Source: Stagnihabitans lacustris
Lineage (GTDB): Bacteria > Pseudomonadota > Alphaproteobacteria > Rhodobacterales > Rhodobacteraceae
Assembly: GCF_025950525.1 (NCBI RefSeq)
Contig: NZ_JAPDGS010000008.1
Coordinates: 62,001-126,000 of the forward strand
Direction of reading: 5' to 3'
DNA: 64,000 bases
This document shows positions 18,896-27,599 of this stretch, one piece after another (position 1 is the stretch's first letter; each line of letters begins with the position of its first letter). Under the pieces are notes generated by a model. It was not told the DNA's origin. It saw only the letters and a list, made by a program, of their open reading frames with translations, and made no database searches. Position numbers and translations under genes: made by a program.

Positions 18896-19594
18896 ATGAT
18901 CGAAGTGCGCAACTTGTCCAAATCCTTCACCCTGCACAATCAGGGCGGCGTCCGGCTTTCGGTGATGGAGGGGGCGGAGGTGTCGGTTGCCCCCGGCGAA
19001 TGTGTGGCGCTGACCGGCGCTTCGGGGGCGGGGAAATCGACGCTGATGCGGATGATCCAGGGCAATTACCTGGCCGCGGGCGGGTCGATCCGCATTGGCG
19101 GAACCGAGATCGTGGGCGCCGATCCGCGCGTGGTCATCGCGCTGCGACGGTCGGTCTTGGGCCATGTCAGCCAGTTCCTGCGTGTCGTGCCCCGCGTGCC
19201 GACAGTGGATGTGGTGGCCGAGCCGCTGTTGGGGCTGGGCCTGCCTTCGGATGTGGCGCGCGACAGGGCCGAAACCCTGCTGCGCCGCCTGAACATTCCG
19301 GCGCGGCTGTGGTCCTTGTCGCCCACAACCTTTTCGGGGGGCGAACAACAGCGGGTCAACATCGCCCGGGGGTTCATCCATGCCTGGCCGGTTCTGTTGC
19401 TGGACGAACCGACGGCCAGTCTGGATGCTGGCAACCGCGAAGTGGTCCTGACGTTGATCGAAGAGGCCAAGGCGCGCGGCGCCGCGATCCTAGGGATTTT
19501 CCACGACGAGGCGGCGCGGGCCCGGGTTTGCGACCGTTTGGTCGATGTGACGGGATTCACCCCCTCCAAAGAACCTTCGGAGCGTGTCGCATGA
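18896..19594 (+). CDS. phnL: C-P lyase ABC-type ATPase PhnL
   Basis: A 232-residue ABC-family ATPase with Walker A GASGAGKST, signature FSGGEQQRVNIARGF and Walker B VLLLDEPTASLD. The opening IEVRNLSKSFTLHNQGGVRL and the FSGGEQQRVNIARG signature identify PhnL. It acts with PhnGHI in coupling phosphonate to ATP and, with PhnK, binds PhnJ. It overlaps phnN by 4 bases. Confidence 0.94.
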   Translation: MIEVRNLSKSFTLHNQGGVRLSVMEGAEVSVAPGECVALTGASGAGKSTLMRMIQGNYLAAGGSIRIGGTEIVGADPRVVIALRRSVLGHVSQFLRVVPRVPTVDVVAEPLLGLGLPSDVARDRAETLLRRLNIPARLWSLSPTTFSGGEQQRVNIARGFIHAWPVLLLDEPTASLDAGNREVVLTLIEEAKARGAAILGIFHDEAARARVCDRLVDVTGFTPSKEPSERVA

Positions 19595-20112
19595 TCTTTG
19601 CCGTCGTGGGGCCCTCTGGGGCGGGCAAGGATACGCTTTTGGCCGGCGCGGTTGCGGCCTGCCCGGGGCTGCACTGGGCGCGGCGTGTGGTGACGCGCCC
19701 GACCCAAGAAGGCGGCGAGCCGTTTGAGGGCGTCGACGCTGCGACCTTTGCCCGCCGCCTTGCTGCGGGGGAATTCGCGCTGCATTGGCAGGCCCATGGG
19801 CTGCGCTACGGGATTGCCCATGGCGAATTAAGCGGGGATCGCGTGGTGTTCAACGGGTCGCGTCAGGCGATCGGGGCGGCGATGGAACGCCTGCCCGGCC
19901 TGCGGGTGATCCGCATCACCGCGCCGTCGAAAGTGCTGGCCGAACGTCTGGCCGCCCGGGGCCGCGAAAGCCGCACAGAGATCGAGGCCCGGTTGGCGCG
20001 CGCCTCTTATGACCTGCCCGAGGGGGTGGATGTCGTCGATGTGGTGAACGACGCCACGCCAGATATCGGCGTGGCGCGGCTTTTGGCGGCGCTTCAGCCC
20101 GCCAGGGTGTGA
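19591..20112 (+). CDS. phnN: Ribose 1,5-bisphosphokinase
   Basis: A 173-residue P-loop kinase of the guanylate-kinase fold with Walker A GPSGAGKDT at residues 7-15, an RRVVTRP substrate loop, FALHWQAHGLRYG and RITAPSKVLAERLAARGRES. PhnN phosphorylates ribose 1,5-bisphosphate to PRPP, the last step that returns the ribose of the C-P lyase pathway to central metabolism. The amino-terminal methionine overlaps the phnL stop. Its 3' end overlaps the convergent DUF1045 gene by 19 bases. Confidence 0.94.
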   Translation: MIFAVVGPSGAGKDTLLAGAVAACPGLHWARRVVTRPTQEGGEPFEGVDAATFARRLAAGEFALHWQAHGLRYGIAHGELSGDRVVFNGSRQAIGAAMERLPGLRVIRITAPSKVLAERLAARGRESRTEIEARLARASYDLPEGVDVVDVVNDATPDIGVARLLAALQPARV

Positions 20113-20750
20113 CGGGCCATCAGGTGAAAGCCGGTGTCCGTTTCGCCAAACAGGCACAGGTCCTGCACCACAAAAGGCGCGGGCAGCGGGCCGAAATGCG
20201 CCGCGGCGCGGGGTTCGATCTGATCCAGGACCTCGGCCGGGAAAGCACCCGAAAGCGTCAGGTGAAAGCGGAATTCCTCCATCACATGCGGATAGCCCCA
20301 TTGGTCCAAAAGCGCGCGTTTGCGGGGGGACAGCGTTTCGGGACGGCGGCGGGCCAATTCGGCCTCGGTCAAGGGCGCGCGGGCCGGGTCAAGGTCGCGC
20401 ACGACCCGGGCCGCCAGCGCCTGCAACGCCGTGGTGTCGCCGCGCGGGATCAAGGCCAGGAACGACCCAAGCCGCGCCATCTGCAACCCATCCAACGTCA
20501 CGGGCGCAAGGTGCGCGCACAGGTCCGCGAAAGCCTGCGAAAGCCGGGCCTGGTCCCAGCCCTCGGCCAGGCGAAACGGCGCCTTGACCGTGCCGTGAAA
20601 GCCGTATTTCCGCGGCTCGGCGGTCCAGAGGGCAAGCCCCTCGGGCTGCGTCACCGGCGCACCCAAGGCGTTGTCCCAGCCCAGCCACTCCGCCGCAAGG
20701 TCGGCAAAAGCCCCCTGCCCCGCCCAGTAAATCGCATAACGCCGATACAT
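20094..20750 (-). CDS. DUF1045 / 2H-phosphoesterase-like phosphonate operon protein
   Basis: A 218-residue protein of the DUF1045 family that recurs in phosphonate operons (MYRRYAIYWAGQGAFADLAA). Two HxT motifs, HGT at residues 52-54 (followed by VKAPFRL) and HLT at 163-165, fit the 2H phosphoesterase fold that opens cyclic phosphates. No phnP gene (the beta-lactamase-fold phosphodiesterase that opens 5-phosphoribosyl 1,2-cyclic phosphate) is present, so a PhnP-replacing role is attractive but inferred. The start at 20750 follows GGAGG. It diverges from phnM across a PHO box. Confidence 0.85.
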   Translation of the reverse strand: MYRRYAIYWAGQGAFADLAAEWLGWDNALGAPVTQPEGLALWTAEPRKYGFHGTVKAPFRLAEGWDQARLSQAFADLCAHLAPVTLDGLQMARLGSFLALIPRGDTTALQALAARVVRDLDPARAPLTEAELARRRPETLSPRKRALLDQWGYPHVMEEFRFHLTLSGAFPAEVLDQIEPRAAAHFGPLPAPFVVQDLCLFGETDTGFHLMARHTLAG

Positions 20751-20772
20751 CAGTGCCTCCTTTTCCCCCCTC

Positions 20773-20803
20773 TTGTCATGCCCTTGTGACACGCCCGTGT
20801 CAC
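20773..20803 (+). promoter_or_regulatory. PHO-box-like repeats between DUF1045 gene and phnM
   Basis: TTGTCAT (20773) and TTGTGAC (20784) repeat with an 11-bp period, and GTGTCAC follows at 20797. The region also forms an imperfect palindrome (12 of 13 positions) around 20784-20809. It serves the divergent promoters of phnM and the DUF1045 gene. Confidence 0.6.
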
Positions 20804-20831
20804 GAGGGCGAAACCCAAGCCGGAACCAAAG

Positions 20832-21968
20832 ATGACCGATACCGTTTTGACCAATGCCCGCATCCTGTTGCCCGATGGCCTGATCCATGGGTCGATCCTG
20901 ATCCGTCAGGGCGTCGTTGTCGACGTCTCGACCGGACCTGCCCCGCGCGACGCCCTGGACTGTGACCGCGACCTGATCCTTCCGGGTCTGGTGGAACTGC
21001 ACACCGACAACCTGGAGCGTCACATCGAGCCGCGCCCCAAGGTCGACTGGCCGCACCGCGCCGCGATCCTGGCCCATGACGGAGAGCTTGCGGCCTGCGG
21101 CATCACCACGGTTTTCGACGCGCTGCGGCTAGGGTCCGACAATGACCCCGAGGGCGAGTTGGGGGAATATGCCCGCCAGTTGGCCGATGACATCCTGGAC
21201 CTGCGGGCCGAGGGCGCCTTGCGCATCGACCACCGCATCCATCTGCGCGCCGAGGTCTGTTCGGTGACGCTGATGGCCGAGCTGGACCGGTTCGGCCCCG
21301 AGGACGGCGTGGGCATCGTCAGCCTGATGGACCACACGCCGGGGCAAAGACAGTTCCGCGACATCGACAAGCTGCGGGCCTATGTGATCGGCAAAAGGGG
21401 CCTGTCCGAAGAGGGCTTCCAAGCCAAGATCGCCGCAGAGCAGGCTTTGGGTGAGCGGGTGCGCGACAGCCACGAAGCCGCCACCGTCGCCGCCTGCCGC
21501 CGCTATGGCGCGACCTTGGCCAGCCATGACGACACCACCGCCGAGCAGGTCATGGCCAGCCACGCCTTCGGCGCCCGCCTGGCCGAGTTCCCCACCACGC
21601 ACGAGGCCGCCGAGGCCTGCCGCGCCCATGGCATCGCCGTCATGATGGGCGCGCCGAACCTGATCCGCGGCGGGTCACATTCCGGCAATGTCGCGGCGCG
21701 CGCCCTGGCCGAGGCGGATTTGCTGGACATCGTCTCGTCGGATTATGTGCCCGCCGCGCTGTTGATGGCGGGGCTGATGCTGGGCGATCTGTGGGACGAC
21801 CTGGCCCGCGGCATGGCGACGGTCAGCGCCAATCCTGCCGCCTCGGTCGGGCTGCGGGACCGCGGGCTGATTGCGCCGGGGATGCGGGCCGACCTGATCC
21901 GCGTGCGGCGGCTGGACGGCGGGGCGCGGGTGCGCGGCACTTGGGTGCAGGGTCAGCGCGTCGGCTGA
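20832..21968 (+). CDS. phnM: Ribose 1-methylphosphonate 5-triphosphate diphosphatase PhnM
   Basis: A 378-residue amidohydrolase-fold enzyme with ILPGLVELHTDNLERH (metal-binding HxD variant near residue 56), ASHDDTT, HGIAVMMGAPNLIRGGSHSGN and SSDYVPAALL. PhnM removes pyrophosphate from the triphosphate produced by PhnGHIL, yielding the substrate of PhnJ. It is transcribed separately from phnG-N, divergently from the DUF1045 gene. Its 3' end overlaps the convergent cbiO gene by 16 bases. Confidence 0.95.
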   Translation: MTDTVLTNARILLPDGLIHGSILIRQGVVVDVSTGPAPRDALDCDRDLILPGLVELHTDNLERHIEPRPKVDWPHRAAILAHDGELAACGITTVFDALRLGSDNDPEGELGEYARQLADDILDLRAEGALRIDHRIHLRAEVCSVTLMAELDRFGPEDGVGIVSLMDHTPGQRQFRDIDKLRAYVIGKRGLSEEGFQAKIAAEQALGERVRDSHEAATVAACRRYGATLASHDDTTAEQVMASHAFGARLAEFPTTHEAAEACRAHGIAVMMGAPNLIRGGSHSGNVAARALAEADLLDIVSSDYVPAALLMAGLMLGDLWDDLARGMATVSANPAASVGLRDRGLIAPGMRADLIRVRRLDGGARVRGTWVQGQRVG

Positions 21969-22786
21969 CCCCAGCCCGCCATCATCGCCCGAAACGCTGC
22001 CGCATCGCGCGGCGGCGCTTCGGTCTTCAGGCCCAAGTCCCGCGCGGCCAGCCACAGATCGACCAGCACTGGAGGCCGCAATCCCACCTGCGCCAGCGCC
22101 GCGGCATCGGTCAACAGGGCCTCGGCCGGCCCCTGCCCTGTCACGCGGCCATCCTTGAACAAGGCGACCTCGTCGGCCAGGGTCCAGGCCAGCTCGATGT
22201 CATGGGTCGAAAAGACCAGCGTCATGCCCTTTGCGGCCAAATGGCGCAGATGGGCCATCAGCTGTTCGCTGGCGGCAAGATCCAGCCCCGCCGTCGGCTC
22301 GTCCAACAGCAGCACATCGGGATGCATCGCCACCGCCCCCGCAATCGCCGCCCGCTTTTTCTGGCCGCCCGACAGCATATGCGTCGGACGATGCGCCAGA
22401 TCGGTCAGGCCAAGGGCCTCCAGCGCCTCGGCCACACGGGCGCGGGCCTGCGCTTCGGACAGGCCAAGGTTCAGCGGACCGAAAGAGACATCTTCGGCCA
22501 CCGTCGCCGCGAAAAGCTGATCGTCGGGGTCTTGCAGCACAAGGGCCACCCGGGACCGCCACGCCGTCAAGTCGCGTCGGGTATAGCCGACCGGCTGACC
22601 TTGCAGCAGGACACGCCCCCGCGCGGGCCGCAGCGTCCCGTTCAGATGCAGGAACAGCGTCGACTTGCCCGCGCCATTCGGCCCCAGAATGGCAAGGCTG
22701 CGCCCCCTCTGGATCGTCAGGTCCAGCCCCTGCAGCGCCGGGACCTCGCCGGGGAAGGTGTAATGCAGGTCTTGGGCCTGGATCAC
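21953..22786 (-). CDS. cbiO: Cobalt ECF transporter ATPase
   Basis: A 277-residue ABC ATPase with Walker A GPNGAGKST, Q-loop VLQDPDDQLF, signature LSGGQKKRAAIAGAV and Walker B VLLLDEPTAGLD. LSGGQKKR and QDPDDQLF are typical of ECF transporter ATPases. The start is the GTG at 22786, which overlaps the cbiQ stop (GTGA); the open frame continues upstream but without family resemblance. It powers cobalt uptake with CbiM, CbiN and CbiQ and lies at the end of the riboswitch-controlled operon. Confidence 0.93.
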   Translation of the reverse strand: MIQAQDLHYTFPGEVPALQGLDLTIQRGRSLAILGPNGAGKSTLFLHLNGTLRPARGRVLLQGQPVGYTRRDLTAWRSRVALVLQDPDDQLFAATVAEDVSFGPLNLGLSEAQARARVAEALEALGLTDLAHRPTHMLSGGQKKRAAIAGAVAMHPDVLLLDEPTAGLDLAASEQLMAHLRHLAAKGMTLVFSTHDIELAWTLADEVALFKDGRVTGQGPAEALLTDAAALAQVGLRPPVLVDLWLAARDLGLKTEAPPRDAAAFRAMMAGWGQPTR

Positions 22787-23517
22787 GCGGGCCACCCAAG
22801 CGCCAGCACCAGGATTTGCACCACGGCGATCCCGGCCAACACGGGCCAGGACGCCGCGGGGCGATCCGACAGCACCCGCATCTCGCCACTCCAGCCGCGG
22901 GCGGCCATCCCCGTCTCCAGCCGGCGGGCCCGGTCCATGGCGCGCGGCAAAAGCCCCGCAATGACCAGTGCGGTCGACCGCAGCCAAAGCCGGTTGGTCC
23001 GATGCCCCAGCCGCGCGCTTTGCGCATGGGTCATGGCGACGGCGCTTTCGCCGATCAGAAAGGTGAAGCGATAGGTCAGCAGCGCGATCTCGACGATTTC
23101 GGCGGGCAGGCCAAGTCGGCGCAGACCGGCCATCAGGTCGGCGGCGGGCGTGGTCAGCGACAGAAGGATCAGGCAAAAGGTCGCGGCCATGGCGCGCAGG
23201 CACAGGGCGGCGGCGTCCTGCAGGCCATGGGGGGCAAGGCCCAGACCTTCGGGTCCGACCTGCACCAACAGAACCACGGCGCCGCTGGCCATGAAGCCCA
23301 AAGGCAGCGCCGCGACCGACAGCCAAAGCCCCAAGGGCACCCGCGCCGCGCCAAAGGTCACGGCCAGGATAACCAAGGCCACCACCGCCGCGCCAGGCCA
23401 CGGCGGGACACTGACCGCGACGATCAGAAAGCCCAAGGTCAACAGCGCCTTTTCGGCCAAGGGCCGGTGGCGCCAGCGGGACAGGCTGGCCGCCCGGTCA
23501 ATCACGCCGATGGACAT
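22783..23517 (-). CDS. cbiQ: Cobalt ECF transporter transmembrane subunit
   Basis: A 244-residue T-component with hydrophobic helices and the two ATPase-coupling motifs of the family (ARRLETGMAARGWSG and a RTNRLWLRSTAL region). The amino terminus SIGVIDRAASLSRWRHRPLAEKALL fits CbiQ. The start overlaps the cbiN stop by one base (TAATG). It links the CbiMN substrate module to CbiO in the cytoplasmic membrane. Confidence 0.93.
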   Translation of the reverse strand: MSIGVIDRAASLSRWRHRPLAEKALLTLGFLIVAVSVPPWPGAAVVALVILAVTFGAARVPLGLWLSVAALPLGFMASGAVVLLVQVGPEGLGLAPHGLQDAAALCLRAMAATFCLILLSLTTPAADLMAGLRRLGLPAEIVEIALLTYRFTFLIGESAVAMTHAQSARLGHRTNRLWLRSTALVIAGLLPRAMDRARRLETGMAARGWSGEMRVLSDRPAASWPVLAGIAVVQILVLALGWPA

Positions 23518-23792
23518 TATTCCGACCGTTCAGCCTTGGCGCGCTCGTGGCGGCGGCCGATGGCATAACCGATCACCAGGGCGCCCAACACGGCCTGCAA
23601 CGTGAAGAACAGCCCCTCGACCTCGCCGCTGGGGGGTTTCCACAGGGGGGTGGCCCAGGGGGTGAAATCGGGGTTGCTCTCTTCGATATGGGCGGCGGCC
23701 TGACCATCCGCCCCACCAAACTCGCCACCGCGCAACAGGGGCAGCGCGACCAGGGCCGCCACGGCCAAAAGCATCCAGGTCTGCCGGGTCAT
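23517..23792 (-). CDS. cbiN: Cobalt transport accessory protein
   Basis: A 91-residue protein with two transmembrane helices ([18 protein letters not shown] and [20 protein letters not shown]) flanking a periplasmic loop with [14 protein letters not shown]. This is the exact organisation of CbiN, which loads cobalt into CbiM. The gene overlaps cbiM by 4 bases. Nickel systems carry NikN instead, but the CbiN-type loop and the B12 riboswitch favour cobalt. Confidence 0.9.
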   Translation of the reverse strand: MTRQTWMLLAVAALVALPLLRGGEFGGADGQAAAHIEESNPDFTPWATPLWKPPSGEVEGLFFTLQAVLGALVIGYAIGRRHERAKAERSE

Positions 23793-24454
23793 CCGCGTGC
23801 CTCCCCGGCCAAAACCGCGACCTTGTTGTCCGTCTTGCCCGCCAGGGCGTCGATCACGACGACGGTCAAAAGCCCCTCGGCTATCGCCAGCGGGATCTGG
23901 GTCAGCGCAAAGATCGAGGCGAATTTCGCCATGGCCCCGGCAAAGCCGCTGACCGCGTCGGGATAGGCCAGCGCCAGTTGGAACGAGGTGAAGACATAGG
24001 TCGCCAGATCGCCCAAAGCCGCGGCCAAAAAGATCGTGACCGAGGCGCCAAGCCCCACCGCGCGCCCGGCCCGCCAGATGCCCCAGGCGACCCAGGGCCC
24101 CACAACGGCCATCGAAAAGGCATTGGCGCCCAGCGTGGTCAGCCCGCCATGGGCCAACAACAGCGCCTGAAACAACAAGACGATCACCCCCAGCACCGAC
24201 ATGACCGCCGGGCCAAAGACCACGGCGCCAAGCCCGGTCCCGGTCGGATGCGAACAAGAGCCCGTCACCGAGGGGATCTTCAGCGCCGACAGCACGAAGG
24301 CAAAGGCGCCAGCGGCGGCAAGCGTCATCCGCGCCTCGGGGCGTTCGGCGATGATCCGGCGCAACCTTATGGCGCCTGCCACCACGAAGGGGGCGGTCGC
24401 GGCATACCAGGCGGCGCATTGGGCGGCGGGCAAATAGCCCTCCATGATGTGCAT
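23789..24454 (-). CDS. cbiM: Cobalt transport substrate-binding membrane protein
   Basis: A 221-residue S-component. The amino terminus [11 protein letters not shown] carries the metal-coordinating Met-His start of the CbiM/NikM family. Other conserved segments are [19 protein letters not shown] and [21 protein letters not shown]. The start at 24454 follows GGAAGGA. It is the first gene after the cobalamin riboswitch, so expression should fall when adenosylcobalamin is plentiful. Confidence 0.94.
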   Translation of the reverse strand: MHIMEGYLPAAQCAAWYAATAPFVVAGAIRLRRIIAERPEARMTLAAAGAFAFVLSALKIPSVTGSCSHPTGTGLGAVVFGPAVMSVLGVIVLLFQALLLAHGGLTTLGANAFSMAVVGPWVAWGIWRAGRAVGLGASVTIFLAAALGDLATYVFTSFQLALAYPDAVSGFAGAMAKFASIFALTQIPLAIAEGLLTVVVIDALAGKTDNKVAVLAGEARG

Positions 24455-24528
24455 GGGTCGTCCTTCCACTTTGGCGCCGCATGAGTGACGGCCACGGGCA
24501 CCCCGCCCGGGTCGGCTGCGACGCGTTG

Positions 24529-24712
24529 TGATGGCAGGTCTCCTGACTCGCGGGTCGAAGGACTTTGGCCACCTTCCCGGCGCGCTCTCCCCCGTGGAAT
24601 GGGGGGCGCCAGTGGTAATCGACCAGTCCTCACCGCTTACAGTTGCGGGGGCAGCCACGGAATAGGCCCCTGATGGGTAATCCTCACCGTGTTCCCTTTT
24701 CATCCCCATTGG
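24529..24712 (-). promoter_or_regulatory. Cobalamin riboswitch upstream of cbiMNQO
   Basis: Read on the minus strand, the segment contains the consensus elements in order: CGGTGAGGATTACCC, GGCTGCCCCCGCAACTGTAA, CCACTGGCG (B12 box near 24609-24616), GGGAAGGTGGCC and GAGTCAGGAGACCTGCCA. This is the standard adenosylcobalamin aptamer. It lies 75 bases before cbiM and should repress cobalt uptake when B12 is abundant. Confidence 0.93.
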
Positions 24713-24735
24713 CTTTGGGGAACCATCCCCGCCAC

Positions 24736-26541
24736 CTAAGCCCCGGGGTCAGATTCTGTCAAGGCGACATGCGGCAGATGGGGTTCGGTTCCCGACACCA
24801 GGGCGCCACGACCGTCGGCATAAAGGTGCAGCGTGATGCCGCCTTGGGACAGGCTCCAGACCGGGGTCCCTTGGGCGGGCGTTTCGCGGAAGGGGACATG
24901 GGGCACGGGCGGCAAGGCGGGCGTGCGCGGCGGGGGGATGCGCAGGTCGGGGCGGGCCGAAAACATCTCTGCAAAGGCCAAAAGCCGGTGGTCGTCCTGC
25001 GATTTGCCCGCAAAGGTCAGGCCCGCGGGCATCTGGGTATCGGCCATCAGCCCCATGGGCACGGTGACGGTGGGCACGCCCAGATGACGGATCGCCAGGT
25101 TGCCATTGGCGATCCAGGTGCCGTTTTGCCAGGCATGATCGGCCGAGGCCTTGTTCGTGTCGCTGTCCGCCCGCGCAATATCCGCCGCCGCCGGAAAGAT
25201 CACGGCGTCGAAACCATGGGTGTCCATCCAGTCCTCCAGATCCAGGCGACGGGTGGTTTCCAGCCCGTGCAGAGCCTGTTCCATCAAGGGAATGTCGCGG
25301 TAATCGGCATGGGCGCCAGCATGAGAGGGGTAGACCTCCAGCGCATCGCCAAAGCCGACATAGCGGTCGGGCAGCGCGCCCGGAGGATGGGGGAAGATGC
25401 GGGCGCCGTCGACATGCGCCAAACCGGGATGGCCGTTGGTCTTCAGGAAATCATCCCAGGCCCAGACGGAAAGGTCCAGGATCTCACGCTCTTTGAAGCC
25501 GGGGGGGATCAGGCCGCGGGTCCAGATCGTTGGGGCATCATAGCCCTCGTAGGTTTCGATCAAGGGGAATTCGGTAAGGATGACCTCGGCGCCCTGCCCT
25601 GTCAGCCAGGCCACCGCCTGGTCCAGAAGCGCCAGGATCGACGGCCGCGTGTGGATGGTTTGCCCCGTCGGGCCACCGATCCCGGTGCCGGTTTTCGTCT
25701 CTGCACCCGCGTAAAGCCGGGGGAGGGCGAAGCGTTTGCCCCGCAGCGTCTGGGGCTTGGGCGGGGTCAGGGCGGGCAGGCTTACCCAAGGCTGATCGCG
25801 CCAGAAATCGCCCCGGGTCACAGAGTCCGGCGCGGTCAAAAGCGGGACAAGTTCGGCCATATCGGCCATGGTCCGGGTATGGGGCACCACGACATCCATC
25901 GTCGGCACCAGGGGCCAGTTCCCCCGGATCGAGATGGCGCCGCGTGACGGCGTCCAGGCGCAAAGCCCGTTGTTGGCGGCAGGCGCGCGGCCCGAGGACC
26001 AGGTTTCCTCGCCCAGACCAAAGGCCGCAAAGCTGGCAGCCGTCGCCGTTCCCGACCCGTTGGACGACCCGGAAGCAAAGGCCGCCGTCAGGAAATCGCC
26101 ATTATAGGGACTTTCCGCACGACCATAGAGCCCCCGTTGCATCCCGCCATTGGCCATCGGCGGCATGTTGGTCAGACCGATCAGAACGGCCCCGGCGGCG
26201 CGCAGTTGCGCGATGGTAAAGGCGTCTTCCCGCGCCACCAGATCGGCAAACGCAGGCGATCCCGCGGCCACGGTCATCCCGCGGACCTTGAAGCTGTTCT
26301 TGGCGGTATAGGGGATGCCGTCCAGCGGCCCCAGAACCTGACCGCGCAGGCGGCGCAGGTCCGAAGCCGCGGCCTCCTCCAGCGCCTTGGGGTTCAGCAC
26401 TGGCACCGCGTTCAGGCAGGGCCCTGCCCGGTCATAACTCGCGATGCGTTGCAGATAAGCGAGCGTCAGCCCCGTGCTGGTGACAGAGCCATGACGCAGC
26501 GCGTCCCGCAGATCGGCAATGGTCGCCTCGATCACATCCAT
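24736..26541 (-). CDS. Amidase-signature hydrolase, divergent subfamily
   Basis: A 601-residue amidase-signature protein. Lys81 ([11 protein letters not shown]), Ser159/160 (ASGSSNGSG) and Ser183 in [11 protein letters not shown] correspond to the Lys-cisSer-Ser triad. The usual TGGSIR motif is replaced by TWSSGR, and there is a roughly 100-residue carboxy-terminal extension, so this is a divergent subfamily, possibly acting on a bulky amide. No signal peptide is seen. The start at 26541 has only a weak AGGCGGA upstream; an ATG at 26586 would overlap the preceding gene. It lies 13 bases after the replication initiator gene, an odd pairing. Confidence 0.82.
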   Translation of the reverse strand: MDVIEATIADLRDALRHGSVTSTGLTLAYLQRIASYDRAGPCLNAVPVLNPKALEEAAASDLRRLRGQVLGPLDGIPYTAKNSFKVRGMTVAAGSPAFADLVAREDAFTIAQLRAAGAVLIGLTNMPPMANGGMQRGLYGRAESPYNGDFLTAAFASGSSNGSGTATAASFAAFGLGEETWSSGRAPAANNGLCAWTPSRGAISIRGNWPLVPTMDVVVPHTRTMADMAELVPLLTAPDSVTRGDFWRDQPWVSLPALTPPKPQTLRGKRFALPRLYAGAETKTGTGIGGPTGQTIHTRPSILALLDQAVAWLTGQGAEVILTEFPLIETYEGYDAPTIWTRGLIPPGFKEREILDLSVWAWDDFLKTNGHPGLAHVDGARIFPHPPGALPDRYVGFGDALEVYPSHAGAHADYRDIPLMEQALHGLETTRRLDLEDWMDTHGFDAVIFPAAADIARADSDTNKASADHAWQNGTWIANGNLAIRHLGVPTVTVPMGLMADTQMPAGLTFAGKSQDDHRLLAFAEMFSARPDLRIPPPRTPALPPVPHVPFRETPAQGTPVWSLSQGGITLHLYADGRGALVSGTEPHLPHVALTESDPGA

Positions 26542-26554
26542 GGTTTCCGCCTTG

Positions 26555-27253
26555 TCAGAGCCTGTTTTCGCCGACCAGAAGCACACGTCGCACGTTCGGA
26601 TAGGCGCGGTAGATGGCGGCCTGCAGCTCTGCCATCAGATGCGTCTGGATGTATTGCAAGGCAAAGCTGGACGCGGCTTCCAGCGTCAAAAGCCCGCCTT
26701 CGCAGGCCAAAGGCCGCAGCTTGGCATACCAGGCGGCGAAACGGGCGGGATTGGCCTCTGTCAGATGGGCCGCCACCTGCTCCCATTGCGGATCGTTGGA
26801 CCGGGCGCGGGTGAAATCGACCTTCACGACCTTGGGCTGATCGACCGCGCGTCCCTCTTTGCTGTGGCCGGCCATGCGGCTTTGGAAATCGGGACCAACC
26901 TGAGTCCAAACAGGCTCTGACAAGGCGTAAATGCGGTCGATGCACAGGCGATAGCTGCTGACACGGCCCCGGGCGCCCCGACGCTTGATCTCCAGAAACC
27001 CGGCCTCGATCAGCCGTTTGGTCTCGCGCTTGGCGGTGCGTTCGTCGACCGACCAGAGCGCCGCCATCTCTCGGTGGCCCATGGTCAAATCGTCCTCGGA
27101 CCAGTTATACCGGGCCGTCACCACGGCGATCAGCCGCAGCATCGAGGTTTGTTCAACCCCGCTGCCCGAGAGGCCAGCAACCGACAAAGCGGTCAGGAGG
27201 TCGTATTTCTGAACCCCGGCGCCTGGGCCAGAGAGATGCTTGGGTCGCATCAT
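26555..27253 (-). CDS. DnaA-like plasmid replication initiator
   Basis: A 232-residue protein. The amino-terminal half is a winged-helix-like domain (KYDLLTALSVAGL, ARYNWSEDDLTMGHREMAAL, SVDERTAKRETKRLIEAGFL). The last 80 residues (WEQVAAHL, FAAWYAKLRPLACEGGLLTL, ALQYIQTHLMAELQAAIYRA) resemble DnaA domain I. No AAA+ or DnaA domain IV is present. This is the organisation I associate with DnaA-like replicases of Rhodobacterales plasmids. Divergent parAB genes and an iteron-bearing spacer support the call. The start is the first of two ATG codons; no good Shine-Dalgarno is seen. Confidence 0.8.
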   Translation of the reverse strand: MMRPKHLSGPGAGVQKYDLLTALSVAGLSGSGVEQTSMLRLIAVVTARYNWSEDDLTMGHREMAALWSVDERTAKRETKRLIEAGFLEIKRRGARGRVSSYRLCIDRIYALSEPVWTQVGPDFQSRMAGHSKEGRAVDQPKVVKVDFTRARSNDPQWEQVAAHLTEANPARFAAWYAKLRPLACEGGLLTLEAASSFALQYIQTHLMAELQAAIYRAYPNVRRVLLVGENRL

Positions 27254-27599
27254 GGTGCTGCTGCTCGCTTCGGTTGATCCGATTCTTTATGTGGATATCT
27301 CGGGGGATTTCGCGTTTTTTGTCAATGAGGTTTCGAAAGACGGGAAAAGCGCGCTTCTTTCCAAGAACTCAGGAAAATGAGGGTATATTGGTATAGGGTG
27401 ACAGGCTGGGTGTCCCCTATTTCATCCCCTCATGTCCCCTATTTCCGCGGGTTTCGAGATAGGGTGTCCCCTATTTTCCCGCGTTGCCCCGCCAAACTCT
27501 CGTTTTTCAGCGAAAAAACCCAAAGAACGTGATTTTTGAATTTGCGGATTCGGCTATTCGCGCTATTCAGCATTTCAACGACAATAACGCGAGCATACC
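27254..27599. other. Putative replication origin between initiator gene and parA
   Basis: A 346-bp spacer that is more AT-rich than its surroundings, between divergently transcribed initiator and parA genes. It holds a DnaA-box-like TGTGGATAT (27290-27298, one mismatch to TGTGGATAA), a purine-rich AT stretch (27300-27400), a set of iterons (27393-27477) and two GCTATTC repeats (27553, 27562). Origin function is inferred from position and repeats. Confidence 0.65.
27393..27477. repeat. Iteron cluster, TGTCCCCTATTT repeats
   Basis: Three direct copies of TGTCCCCTATTT start at 27411, 27433 and 27465 (spacings 22 and 32, close to whole helical turns). An inverted near-copy ATAGGGTGACA lies at 27393. 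The third copy is part of the inverted repeat ATAGGGTGTCCCCTAT (27459-27474). Initiator-binding iterons are the likely role. Confidence 0.75.
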
